Shown here piece by piece: positions 7,391 to 15,232 of a stretch of DNA of 50,845 nt. The position numbers and the translations under genes are program-made. The notes under the pieces are model-generated. The model searched no databases, was not told the origin of the DNA, and saw only the letters and a list, made by a program, of their open reading frames with translations. Source of the stretch: Saccharopolyspora aridisoli (lineage in GTDB: Bacteria > Actinomycetota > Actinomycetes > Mycobacteriales > Pseudonocardiaceae); assembly GCF_004348445.1 (NCBI RefSeq), contig NZ_SMKV01000038.1:1-50845 (forward strand), in the 5' to 3' direction. How positions within the stretch are numbered: position 1 is the stretch's first letter; each line of letters starts with the position of its first letter.

Positions 7391-8374
7391 TCAGAACTGG
7401 ACTGTGCGGCCTTCGGTGGAGGTGTGTTCGGCGGTGTAGGTGACGCCGTGGACTTTGAGGCCGTGGGGGTCGAGGACGGTGATCTGGCCGCCGTCGTTGC
7501 CGAGTTGGAAGCCGTTGGTGGCCGGGATCTGCAGGGTTTGTCCGGCTGCGATGGCGGGCACCGGCAGCGGCATGGTGTTCTTCTGGGCGTCGGCGAGGGT
7601 CCAGCCGGCCAGGGAGATGGTGTGGTCGGAGGTGTTGAGCAGGGTGATGGTTTCGTTCTCCCTGCCGCCTCCGATGGGGTTGACCATGGCCGCTACGACG
7701 CGGATCGAGGTGTCTTCGGGGGCGGGCAGGGCGTGGCCGGTGTCGTCGTCGGTGTGCCAGGCTTGGGTTTGGAAGGCGAGGAAGACCGCGACCCAGCGGT
7801 TTTCGCTTGCGAGGTGCAGGAGGAGTCCGCCGTCCTGCCAGACGCCGTCGTCCTGTTGGTACTGCTCGCCGTTGCCCTGGTTCATGTGGATGTTGTGGAC
7901 GCCGTTGCCGGGCTGGGAGCCGAAGATCTTGTCGGGGGTGTCTTCGGGTCCCCAGGGTTCGCCGTAGATGTAGGCGGTGGCGGTGGGGTCTTGCTGGGCG
8001 CGGTGGACGTAGTGGTCGAGGAAGTCGGCGAGGTCGTTGTTGGGGCCTTCGGCGTCGGGCGGGACGGGCCGCATCTGCTCGCGGGTGACGACGTTGGCGC
8101 GCAGGTAGTCCAGTGCGGCGCCGCCGGGCTGGGAGGCGAGCTTGTTCCAGCCTGAGCCTGCGGGTGGGAGTGCGGCGGTCAGCGGGTGCTGGAAGTTGTC
8201 GGCGGCGAAGTAGAGCAGGTCTGAGGGCTGCTGGCTGGATTCGACGTTGACCGCGGCGCGGTAGTGGCGCTTGTCGTCGTCCACGAGGTGGATCTGGTGG
8301 TGCGGGGTGCCGCCGGTTTCGCGGCGGACGTCGATGATGCGTGCGCTGAGCACGCCGTAGGAGTTCAACGGCAT
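7391..8374 (-). CDS. DUF2278 (YukJ-like) protein with lamin-tail domain
   Basis: 327 residues. MPLNSYGVLSARIIDVRRE opens the DUF2278 domain, which continues through HYRAAVNVESSQQPSDLLY, DFLDHYVHRAQQD and IYGEPWGPE to about 215. The last ~110 residues (IRVVAAMVNPIGGGRENE, ITLLNTSDHTISLAGWTL, GNDGGQITVLDPHG) form a lamin-tail (LTD) beta-sandwich, a usual partner. The function of the family is not established. ATG at 8374 is preceded by GGGGAAG; longer in-frame extension upstream is low-complexity and rejected. The gene converges with the hypothetical gene upstream of it on the plus strand. Confidence 0.85.
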   Translation of the reverse strand: MPLNSYGVLSARIIDVRRETGGTPHHQIHLVDDDKRHYRAAVNVESSQQPSDLLYFAADNFQHPLTAALPPAGSGWNKLASQPGGAALDYLRANVVTREQMRPVPPDAEGPNNDLADFLDHYVHRAQQDPTATAYIYGEPWGPEDTPDKIFGSQPGNGVHNIHMNQGNGEQYQQDDGVWQDGGLLLHLASENRWVAVFLAFQTQAWHTDDDTGHALPAPEDTSIRVVAAMVNPIGGGRENETITLLNTSDHTISLAGWTLADAQKNTMPLPVPAIAAGQTLQIPATNGFQLGNDGGQITVLDPHGLKVHGVTYTAEHTSTEGRTVQF

Positions 8375-8632
8375 GGTGGTCTTCCCCGTTGCGCTGGTCG
8401 GCGATGTGCGGTGATCACCTTGGTCTGGCCGTGGGGAGCAGGGCAAGGGTCTGATCGGCTGGTTGACGGTGGTTCGCGTGGGGTTCACGGGCCGTTCAGG
8501 GGTGGAGGTCGGCAGGTGGGTTTCGCCGTGGTGGGCGCGCGGGTCCGTGGGTCGTGGTGCTCTAGCCGGGCGGTCACGTTCGTCTTCTCGCACACGTCAT
8601 GGGGGAAGGCGAACGTGGGAAGGAGGGGACCG

Positions 8633-8980
8633 ATGGTGGTCGCGTCTGTCGTGGTGGTGGTGACCGCGGTGCTCAGCGCGTTGAGCGCGGCGGTGGATTC
8701 TTCCGGGCACCGGTACGTGGTGGGCAATGCCGAGGCCAACGGGGTGCCGGTGGGGTGGCTGCCGGTGCTCGGGGTGGTGAAGGCGGCGGGTGCGGTGGGG
8801 CTCGTCGCGGGGTTGCTGGGTGTTCCGGTCATCGGGGTGCTGGCCGCGGGCGGGCTGGTGTTGTTCTTCGTGGGGGCCGTGGTGGTGCACGTGCGGGCCC
8901 GGACGGTGCGCACGATCGGTCCCGCCGTGGTCTTCCTCGGGTTGGCTTCCGGTTCGTTGTGGTTGAGCGTGGCGGTGTGA
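8633..8980 (+). CDS. DoxX-like integral membrane protein
   Basis: 115 residues with four membrane helices. The pattern AEANGVPVGWLPVLGVVKAAG, GLLGVPVIGVLAAGGLVLFF and VVVHVRARTV fits the DoxX-like family (DoxX_2), where VP.SWLP.LG.LKAAGA is conserved. The family is linked to quinone or redox functions in a few studied cases, but most members are uncharacterised. Start at 8633 has AGGAGGGG at 8620-8627. It is divergent from the DUF2278 gene, sharing the roughly 260-base intergenic region, and its stop is followed closely by an inverted SRPBCC remnant. Confidence 0.8.
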   Translation: MVVASVVVVVTAVLSALSAAVDSSGHRYVVGNAEANGVPVGWLPVLGVVKAAGAVGLVAGLLGVPVIGVLAAGGLVLFFVGAVVVHVRARTVRTIGPAVVFLGLASGSLWLSVAV

Positions 8981-8988
8981 GGCCTGGT

Positions 8989-9180
8989 TCAGAGCGGGTC
9001 GCTGGTTTCCAGCAGGGTTTTGAGGCTGGAGAGCAGCTCGGGCCATCCGTGGCTGGTCATGGGGCGCAGGGTGGAGTCGGTGGTGAAGCCGGTGTGGGTC
9101 ACCGTCAGCTTCACCGCCCCCGCTTCGGTGGGTTCGATGTCGGAGACGACCTGGCTGCGGGCGGAGGTGACGGAACACCC
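8989..9180 (-). pseudogene. SRPBCC (AHSA1-type) protein, C-terminal remnant
   Basis: Minus-strand reading gives SQVVSDIEPTEAGAVKLTV, then THTGFTTDSTLRPMTSHGWPELLSSLKTLLE and a stop. GWP.LLSSLKTLLE is the conserved end of activator-of-Hsp90-ATPase-like SRPBCC proteins. Everything upstream of about 9180 (the START-fold N-terminal half) is gone and replaced by unrelated sequence. It is the first of three SRPBCC remnants within 5 kb. Such genes usually sit behind an ArsR regulator; none remains here. Confidence 0.7.
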
Positions 9181-9399
9181 CCGTCATGCGGCTACGGGGA
9201 CCAGGGCTCAGGGGAGGTGTTGTAGCGATGCCGAACAGCTTCGGCGAGGCGGATGAACGCGGCTTGGACCTGTTTCGCCCAGGTGTCGAAGACCTGCAGC
9301 GGCGAGGTGGTCGTGTGCTCGTTCCACAGGACCACCACGGATCTCGCGCGCGATGATCTCGCCCAGCACCGACCGGGCCGGCTCGCTGCAGCGGGCTGG

Positions 9400-9885
9400 G
9401 GGTCGAGGTCGCGGCGAGAGTGCTGGGCCCGGTCAGCGCGCGGCTGGTCAACGGGCGGGGTTGGGCCATGGAGTACTTCGAGCCGCTGCGGCAGGTGCTA
9501 GACGAGCTGACCGGCAAGCCCGACGTGGTCAATGCCCACGCCGCGAACTGGAACATGGCGAACGAGCTAGGTGCCATGGCCACCGAACTCGAGTCGAGCC
9601 CCGAAGACGACCTATCTGACTGGCACGGTGACGCCGCGGACGCGCACCACCGCCCGGATGGCCAACAACGTGGAGGCACTCGGCGGCCTGGCCGCGATCT
9701 AAGCGGCGATGGCGGTGGCCACCGAGGGCGCGGGCGGCCTGGTGGAACTGACCCGCGAGATGGTCCGCGATGTGATCGCCTAGGTCGTGGCCCGGGTGAT
9801 CGTGTGAGCAGTCGAGGCGATCTTCGTCGTGACGATTCCGGTGATCACTGCGCAGATCACCGCCGCTGTCGTGAATGGGCGAGGC
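9400..9885 (+). pseudogene. WXG100/ESX-type secreted protein remnant
   Basis: Plus-strand frames read GWAMEYFEPLRQVLDELTG, HAANWNMANELGAMATELE and LSDWHGDAADAHH. This is the helical hairpin of the WXG100-like N-terminal domain found on type VII secretion substrates and polymorphic toxins (W-x-G at the turn). Further pieces (NNVEALGGLAAI, ATEGAGGLVELTREMVRDVIA) continue the second helix region but are cut by a frameshift and in-frame stops at about 9702 and 9781. No toxin domain or type VII secretion gene is nearby, so it is a dead gene. Confidence 0.6.
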
Positions 9886-9989
9886 AAATTTCACCTACAC
9901 ACGTCCCCGGAGGACACCCCGAGGACACGCTCCCCAGGGATGCGCGCGCGTGGAGGCAGCGGGACATACCTCGAATCCTGGATGCCGAC

Positions 9990-10510
9990 CGGGTACGAAA
10001 CGACTTCGATCGGGCATTCAGCAGGTCGTTGACGATGCCGCCAGGGATTTCCACGACCGACCTGAACGGTGCGTCGGTTAGCATCCTGGTAAGGACAGCT
10101 GCCCCGTTGAGTGGCAGCATCCTGGGCCGTGCCGGTGCCGTTCCACACCTGCCTGCCCGTATACCGAAATTCTCAAGAATTCCCGCCACCGTCGGCGTCC
10201 TCCACGCCCGCCCCCGAACGATGCCTATTCCGACCGGATCCACACTCGACGGACACGCCACCCATGATCTTTGAGCTCCCGCGCGATCCCAGCAATGCTC
10301 CGCCCCGCCACACGCTGCGCAAAGACCCACCGCACCCACGGCCCCGTCACCGGATCCGGCTCCAACTGATGCAACCGACCCCCCACCGCGCATGCGCCTC
10401 AACCGGACGCGGACCCGAATCCACAAGCCGATACCCATGCGGCGGCCGACCACCCGAGAACCGCCCCTTCACACGCCTGTGTGCGCATCGCGGCCAACAC
10501 CCGATGCCGC
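9990..10510 (-). pseudogene. Large serine recombinase remnant
   Basis: Minus-strand frames contain FSGGRPPHGYRLVDSGPRP, then in a second frame LHQLEPDPVTGPWVRWVF and AQRVAGRSIAGIARELKDHG, and later YTGRQVWNGT. These are the recombinase domain and the start of the zinc-ribbon region of large serine integrases. Frames change at least twice, and the N-terminal resolvase domain with the catalytic Ser is missing. It points to a former integrated element in this decayed stretch. Confidence 0.65.
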
Positions 10511-10602
10511 GACCGCACCCCCTCACGCCGTGACTGCGAACCCAGCCGGGGTCGGTTGGGGAGAGGTCGAGTACCCAGTCGCCTAAGCCCTCCCACACTG
10601 GA

Positions 10603-11106
10603 GTGCCCGTGACATACCTGCCGTGTTCCCTGTACGAACGCACTCCGGAAGAGCGCGCAGATCAGCTGTTGTCGTGGCAGCGACCCGACAAGGCGTTCTT
10701 CGCAGCCGGCGCCTGCCACATACTGGCGTTCGCGTTCCTCGAGACCTACCCGGAAACCGGGTTCTTCCCGGTTGGCCTGTGGTCCGACGTCAGCAAAAAC
10801 CCCCACCACGTCTACGTCATCGACGGCACGTGGGCGTTTGACCACGACGGGTGGACACCGCATACCGAACTCCTGGCCACCACTCACGCCGCCGAACCCC
10901 ACACTCGATACCAGCCGCATCGGATCGAGCCAGATTTGGACCTGCTCTGCGAGCGCTATCACCATCGGGCTCGCCATCAATTCGCCCTCGACCCGTGGCA
11001 ACGGGCGCTGCGCTACCTCGACCTCTTCCCACCACCGCACACCGACCGACGCGTGTCTTCGGCTGGAACACCCGTTGCCAGCTCTGGGTACGACCAGCAG
11101 GAGTGA
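10603..11106 (+). CDS. Conserved hypothetical protein
   Basis: 167 residues beginning GTG, MPVTYLPCSLYERTPEERA; a second GTG at 10609 is equally plausible. The stretch ACHILAFAFLETYPETGFFPVG and HHVYVIDGTWAFDHDGW suggests a small alpha/beta enzyme-like domain; I recall similar uncharacterised bacterial proteins with a C-x-I-L-A-F-AFLE start and a VxDG-x-xAFDxxG motif. No function is known. It is an uninterrupted frame in the middle of decayed genes, which suggests either recent arrival or selection. Downstream neighbours are remnants only. Confidence 0.55.
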   Translation: MPVTYLPCSLYERTPEERADQLLSWQRPDKAFFAAGACHILAFAFLETYPETGFFPVGLWSDVSKNPHHVYVIDGTWAFDHDGWTPHTELLATTHAAEPHTRYQPHRIEPDLDLLCERYHHRARHQFALDPWQRALRYLDLFPPPHTDRRVSSAGTPVASSGYDQQE

Positions 11107-11954
11107 CTACGTCAGAGGCGGAATCGCCACGCCAGTGCCCTCATGTCGCCGCCCGCGCTCGACCGGTGGCTGTCCTGGGGGCCTGGCGAAGGTGTACGTC
11201 TTCCACGTTCTCAAGTCCTGGATACCGTCAATGCAGGTACGACGCATCGATCATCTGCTGCTGACCGGGGCAGGATGAACCATGCTCGATGCCAAGCGCG
11301 TCGGCCCGCGGAAGCCCGCCGTGCATGACGGGCAGCACCGGCCTCGACCGTGGGTAGATGACGGCCGCGCGTATTTCCGCGTGAGCAGCATTTCGACCTC
11401 ACCGATTTCGGCGGCCGGCCCTCAGTCGAGGGTGGGAGAGGCATGACCGGGCCTCACGCTGCGTGCGCGTTCGCCCTAGCGTGCGGCGCTTACGGACGGC
11501 ACAACGTGCCTGCTGAGTTGCTCGATGTGAGCGGGCCTTGCTTCCCGGTACGGCGGGCGGAGCTCGGTGCCACTGATTGGTGCTCGCCGGACACGACCCG
11601 CGCCATCGTGCCGGGCATGTTGACTGCTCGGCGGCATGTAAAGCGGCTGCGTACCGATAGCGGCAACAGGAAAGGAGCCAAGGTGCTTGATCCTGACCCT
11701 GGCTCTCAGCTGGTGCGCAGGTTGTGAAACTGGCGCCGCTGCCCCAGCGCTCGGCGAAGGCCAGGTTCGCGTCGCCGACGGTGACGTCGCGGACTTCGAG
11801 CGGAGCGTCGTCACCGTGCCCATCCAGGTGCCCAACTGTTCTATCCGAGATAATCCGTCGCCGGAGCCTCGTTCAAGGCGTCATCCGGCCTGGTCGTGAT
11901 CTACCCGGGATGCCGGATTATCTCGGTAACCCGCTGCTGGATTCAGTACGCCGA
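11107..11954. other. Stretch without a supportable gene
   Basis: Several frames of 60-170 codons exist on both strands but none shows family motifs. A minus-strand piece around 11720-11820 (APLEVRDVTVGDANLAFAER) looks like once-coding sequence that I cannot name. The plus frame at 11443-11727 has no ribosome site of note. I read this as further decayed DNA. Confidence 0.45.
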
Positions 11955-12556
11955 TCACCACCCGGTCAATGGGTTTCGATTGGTGGCGTTCGAGCAGCTG
12001 ATCATGCGCCCCGCGTGCTCGATGACTTCGACGGTCCCGGTGAGCGCGGCGAGCATGTATCGCCGCCACAACGGGCCGAGTCCCACCCGGATCGGTCCGT
12101 GGCACGCCGCGCGGGGCTTGAAATCGTAAGTCCACCGGATGAGCGTGCCCGAGCCGTCGGGGCTGAACGTCCACTCGCCACGAACCCCGGAGACCAGTCG
12201 TCCGAGAACGTTGGTGAAATCGGTGAGCTCGTAGGCGAAGCTGCGGCCGGGGTCGTACTCGGTCAGCGTCTCGGTGGCCGTCGAGCCGTCGGTCAGCTCG
12301 GGGTTCCGCGACGCTCCGACGTGGTCTTAGCAACCAGTCTGGTTGCGGGCGCCACGCACCCCGGGGAACGGACCCCAACCTGTGAACACCAACGACAGGT
12401 CGATCGGTACGACGACGTCGAATGCCGCCTCGGGGTCAACATCGACGCGGCCCTATGGACCGTGACCGGCACCGTACGGTCTGTGCGCGAGATCAACCTC
12501 ACGTGAAGATGCTCCCACTCCTGGCTGTCCCCAACGGCCGACTTCTGATTGCGCAT
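11955..12556 (-). pseudogene. SRPBCC family protein, full-length but broken
   Basis: The minus-strand reading in one frame gives AAFDVVVPIDLSLVFTGWGP, then FPGVRGARNQTGC, a stop codon (12327-12329), then ELTDGSTATETLTEYDPG, FAYELTDFTNVLGRLVSG and WRRYMLAALTGTVEVIEHAG. This is a near-complete SRPBCC (START-like) domain of about 150 residues. The N-terminus MRNQKSAVG and WEHLHVRLISRTDRTVPVTV are in another frame, so there is one frameshift plus one nonsense codon. The original function is a ligand-binding fold of unknown specificity. Confidence 0.75.
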
Positions 12557-12571
12557 AAAACCATTATGCGC
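12551..12571. repeat. Palindrome GCGCATAA-5-TTATGCGC (dif-like or operator)
   Basis: Perfect 8-bp arms around AACCA, overlapping the former start codon of the broken SRPBCC gene. The arms resemble those beside the tyrosine recombinase gene at 34940, and the ATAA/TTAT inner edges resemble Xer sites. The spacer is 5 here and 6 in dif. A repressor operator at the dead promoter is the other reading. Confidence 0.5.
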
Positions 12572-12769
12572 GGTCAATCGGGCTGAGCCTTCTCCCCGAA
12601 TCGCCCCACCGTCGGCGGGGGCCGCTGGCACGGTGTGGACCATGAACACGCCTGGCCGCACCCCGGCGACCGGCCCCCGCCGCCGAGACGTCGGAGTCCG
12701 GCCCAGCGATCACCGCAGCCGATCACCAATCCCGCTAGGCGCCAACCTTCGAGCTGATCGCCGCGGGTG

Positions 12770-12802
12770 AGAGCAGGCCCCGGGGCTCCCGGGGCCTGCT
12801 CT
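12770..12802 (-). terminator. Strong hairpin terminator after the ABM monooxygenase
   Basis: GAGCAGGCCCCGGG (12771-12784) pairs perfectly with CCCGGGGCCTGCTC (12788-12801) around three bases, extended by one A-T pair. It lies 22 bases beyond the stop of the minus-strand ABM gene. No T-run is present. Confidence 0.8.
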
Positions 12803-12823
12803 TCGACATGACCCGTTGCCGGG

Positions 12824-13147
12824 TCAGTCCACGGACATCTCCCCCAGCAGGGACCAGTCGTCCTGGTCCAGGGAGGTGTTGATGACGCGCGGGGTCTCGG
12901 CCAGGTGCTGCGGCAGCGTCTGCTGGGCGTGCTTGAAGTGCTCGCTCTGCACGTGCGCGGCACCGGCCTCGCCGTCGCGGAAGGCCTCCACGAGCACGTA
13001 CTCGTTGGGGTCCTCGATGCTGCGCGACCAGTCGAACCACAGGCAGCCCGGCTCGTTGCGGGTGGCGTTGGTGAACCCCGCGGAGATCTGCGGCCACTGG
13101 TCGGCGTGCTCCGGCTTGACCCGGAACTTGGCGGTAATGAAGATCAT
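12824..13147 (-). CDS. Antibiotic biosynthesis monooxygenase (ABM) domain protein
   Basis: 107 residues, the whole length of a single ABM (YgiN-like) ferredoxin-like domain. MIFITAKFRVKPEHADQWPQ is the first strand-helix, PGCLWFDWSRSIEDPNEYVL the characteristic central strands, and HFKHAQQTLPQHL the last helix. The family includes cofactor-free quinol oxidases and polyketide ring oxidases, plus many of unknown role. GGGGAGCG precedes the ATG. It ends just before a perfect terminator and is a single-gene unit, the only intact enzyme amid SRPBCC and ArsR remnants. Confidence 0.85.
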   Translation of the reverse strand: MIFITAKFRVKPEHADQWPQISAGFTNATRNEPGCLWFDWSRSIEDPNEYVLVEAFRDGEAGAAHVQSEHFKHAQQTLPQHLAETPRVINTSLDQDDWSLLGEMSVD

Positions 13148-13164
13148 GCTTCGCTCCCCTGATG

Positions 13165-13530
13165 GCGCTGCGGCGCGATGTCGGACGACGACCATCCTAT
13201 GTGGCCGATCACCAGGGCACGGACGGGCCTGTTCGGGCGAGCGTGGCTGCGTCGCGGGCGCGCAGCGCTTCGGTTCGCTCGGCGCACCACGAGCAGCGGA
13301 TGTCGTCGGTTCGTCGGCCTCCAGGACCTCACCGGTCTCGGGTGCCTCCGCGCGGTCGAAGCGCATCGGCGTGCCCGGGCTGGCGCCGGTGAACTCCCCC
13401 GCGCAACGGGAACCACGCCGAGAGCTCGCCGGGGTCGGTCACCGCCTTCCACACCGCGCCAGGCGGGTGGTCCGAGGCGCGCTGCAGCCAGCACCGGGTG
13501 GCCGTTGATCATCGTCAGATCGGGTTTCGT
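13165..13530 (-). pseudogene. SRPBCC (AHSA1-type) remnant
   Basis: Pieces in two minus frames read HPPGAVWKAVTDPGELSAWFP and FDRAEAPETGEVLEADEPTT. These correspond to the START-fold pattern of ArsR-linked SRPBCC proteins (W.A.TDP.E...WFP and then GEVLE.DPP). The remainder is out of frame or lost. It lies directly behind the ArsR remnant, preserving the usual ArsR-SRPBCC gene order. Confidence 0.7.
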
Positions 13531-13559
13531 GGTGGGCGTCCGCCCTCGCCGGCAGGGCC

Positions 13560-13830
13560 GCAGCCAGGAGTCGATCTCGGCGAGCGGCCCCGGGCGCGGC
13601 CGGTACCAGCGGCGCTGGGAGCCCTGGCGGACCTCCACCAATCCGGCCTCGCGCAGCACCTCGAAGTGCTCGGACACCGTGGGCTGGCTCGGCAGCAGCT
13701 GCTCGCCCCAGCTCAGCCGACCGCGCCTTGCCCCTCTGGGAGGCAGGTCAAGACCTCGCGGCGGTGCGGCTCGGCCAGCACCTCGAACGCAGTTGCCCCG
13801 GCGAGTACACCGCGACCGAATATTGCTGGC
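13560..13830 (-). pseudogene. ArsR-family transcriptional regulator remnant
   Basis: FEVLAEPHRREVLTCLPEGQ is the first helix of the ArsR winged helix, then the frame shifts and PSQPTVSEHFEVLREAGLVEV supplies the recognition helix and RRWYRPRPGPLAEIDSWL the wing and last helix. Two single-base changes near 13715-13735 separate the parts. The regulator would have controlled the SRPBCC gene behind it. Confidence 0.75.
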
Positions 13831-13834
13831 GAGG

Positions 13835-14557
13835 TCAACGCGACTCGGCCTCGACGACGGCCCGCGCGGCGGCCACCAGCTCGGCGTTGTCGGTGGCGAT
13901 CTGCCCGTCGGGAAGCATCAGCGTGTCCTCCAGGCCGATGCGCGCGGCGAAACCTCGGCGCGCTGCCAGCCGCAGCACCGGCCACGCCCCGGCGGCCTCA
14001 CCGTGCAGCAGGATCGGAGCCGACGCGGGGTGCAGACGTGCCAGCAGCGCCTCAGCGGTGGTCGCCGCACCCCCGGCACTGCGGTCGGTGACCTCGGCCA
14101 GCACCCGCAGCACCCGGCTCCGGTGCGGCGAGAGCCGGAAGTGGTGATCGGCATCGGTGCCCGAGTAGATCCCGGCCTCCACCCCGACCCCGAGGTTCAG
14201 CAGCGCTCCCGCCACCTCGTCGGCGCCCGGCTCGTGCCAGTTGACCGAGGCGTGATCGGGCAGCAACGTCCACGCCTTGATCGCCCGCACCCGCGAAGCG
14301 GTGTCCGGTGCCGTCCACGCCCCTGTCGTCACGCCCACCGCCACCCCCGGCGCCGCCGCGCGCACGGCGCGCAACGCTGCTGCCACCGCGTGCGGGTCGA
14401 GGCTGTCGGTGCCATCAGCGGACTTGGGGTGCAGGTGCACGTCGGTGGCCCCGGCGGCCACCGCATCAGCGGCGGCCTTGGCCAGCTCCTCCGGCCGCAC
14501 CGGCAGGTGGAAGTGCTCACGCGGAGACCGGGCGCCGTTCAGGCAAACCTGCAGCAT
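13835..14557 (-). CDS. BKACE / DUF849 beta-keto acid cleavage enzyme
   Basis: 240 residues. MLQVCLNGARSP opens the TIM barrel; ATDVHLHPKSADGTDSLDP carries the HxHxK-like metal pattern of the beta-keto acid cleavage enzymes, HASVNWHEPGADEVAG the next barrel block and APILLHGE the late His-Glu strand. Characterised members condense a beta-keto acid with acetyl-CoA under a divalent metal, for example 3-keto-5-aminohexanoate in lysine fermentation. At 240 residues it is shorter than the classic enzymes (~270-300), like other actinobacterial paralogues. The substrate cannot be read from context. Confidence 0.8.
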   Translation of the reverse strand: MLQVCLNGARSPREHFHLPVRPEELAKAAADAVAAGATDVHLHPKSADGTDSLDPHAVAAALRAVRAAAPGVAVGVTTGAWTAPDTASRVRAIKAWTLLPDHASVNWHEPGADEVAGALLNLGVGVEAGIYSGTDADHHFRLSPHRSRVLRVLAEVTDRSAGGAATTAEALLARLHPASAPILLHGEAAGAWPVLRLAARRGFAARIGLEDTLMLPDGQIATDNAELVAAARAVVEAESR

Positions 14558-14656
14558 TCGCCCATTGTCGCCCCACCCGGCACACCTGCGGAAGTTGATG
14601 AACTCGTTTCGTGATCAACACGCGTCCCCTCCGGGGCCGGCCCGGGGGGTATTAGC

Positions 14657-15232
14657 GTGGGAAGGGTGTTGAGCGACCGGATCGCGCGCGGCGTGGCCGC
14701 GGGGCAGATCACCGAGACCTACTTCCGCTGGCCCAGCCCGCAGGCCCGTCCCGGCGCCCGCGTGCCCACCCGCTCCGGGCTCATCGAGATCACCGGCCTC
14801 ACCCAGGTCGACCCCGAGGCGATCACCGACGCTGACGCCGCCCGCGCCGGCTTCACCACCGCCGCGGGCCTGCGCGCCTCCCTGTCCCGGCACCGAGGCA
14901 GCACCTACCGGCTGCAGCTGACACACCTCGGCCCCACCACCCCACCGCGCCCGCAGCCCGGTGGGCTCGACGAACACCGCCGACGCGACCTGCAAGCCCG
15001 GCTCGCCCGCCTGGACCTGGCCACACCCCGCGGCCCCTGGACCCGCCAGGTCCTCGACATCCTGCGCCGACGCCCCGGCCTGGCCCCCGCCGACCTCGCC
15101 GCCGAGCAACAACGCCCCGTCTCGCGCACCAAGACCGACATCTGGCGGCTGCGCGAACTCGGCCTCATCGACACCACCGGCCGGGGACTGCACCTGTCCG
15201 AGCTCGCACTGTCCTACCTGGACACCCCGTAG
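14657..15232 (+). CDS. ASCH/PUA-like domain protein with C-terminal winged-helix-like region
   Basis: 191 residues. The N-terminal half (LSDRIARGVAAGQITETYFRW, RVPTRSGLIEITGLTQVDP, ITDADAARAGF) has the order of basic residues and hydrophobic strands seen in ASCH/PUA-like RNA-binding domains. The C-terminal half (WTRQVLDILRRRPGLAPADL to IWRLRELGLIDTTGRGLHLS) looks like a winged helix. The fusion is known in uncharacterised actinobacterial proteins. Starts at GTG 14657, GTG 14666 or TTG 14669 are all possible; TATTAG upstream hints at a leaderless mRNA. Its 3' end overlaps the convergent trpS by 19 bases. Confidence 0.6.
   Translation: MGRVLSDRIARGVAAGQITETYFRWPSPQARPGARVPTRSGLIEITGLTQVDPEAITDADAARAGFTTAAGLRASLSRHRGSTYRLQLTHLGPTTPPRPQPGGLDEHRRRDLQARLARLDLATPRGPWTRQVLDILRRRPGLAPADLAAEQQRPVSRTKTDIWRLRELGLIDTTGRGLHLSELALSYLDTP

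Noticed and set aside
9189..9345. Minus-strand peptide LWNEHTTTSPLQVFDTWAKQ as a gene
   Set aside because: It has protein-like composition, but no start, no family and only ~48 codons in a decayed zone.
11443..11727. 94-codon plus-strand ORF
   Set aside because: No family motif, no ribosome site of note, and it lies between remnants.
13144..13677. Intact 177-residue ArsR-like protein
   Set aside because: Only its first part is the ArsR recognition region; the rest is out-of-frame SRPBCC remnant, so it is a chance join of two broken genes.
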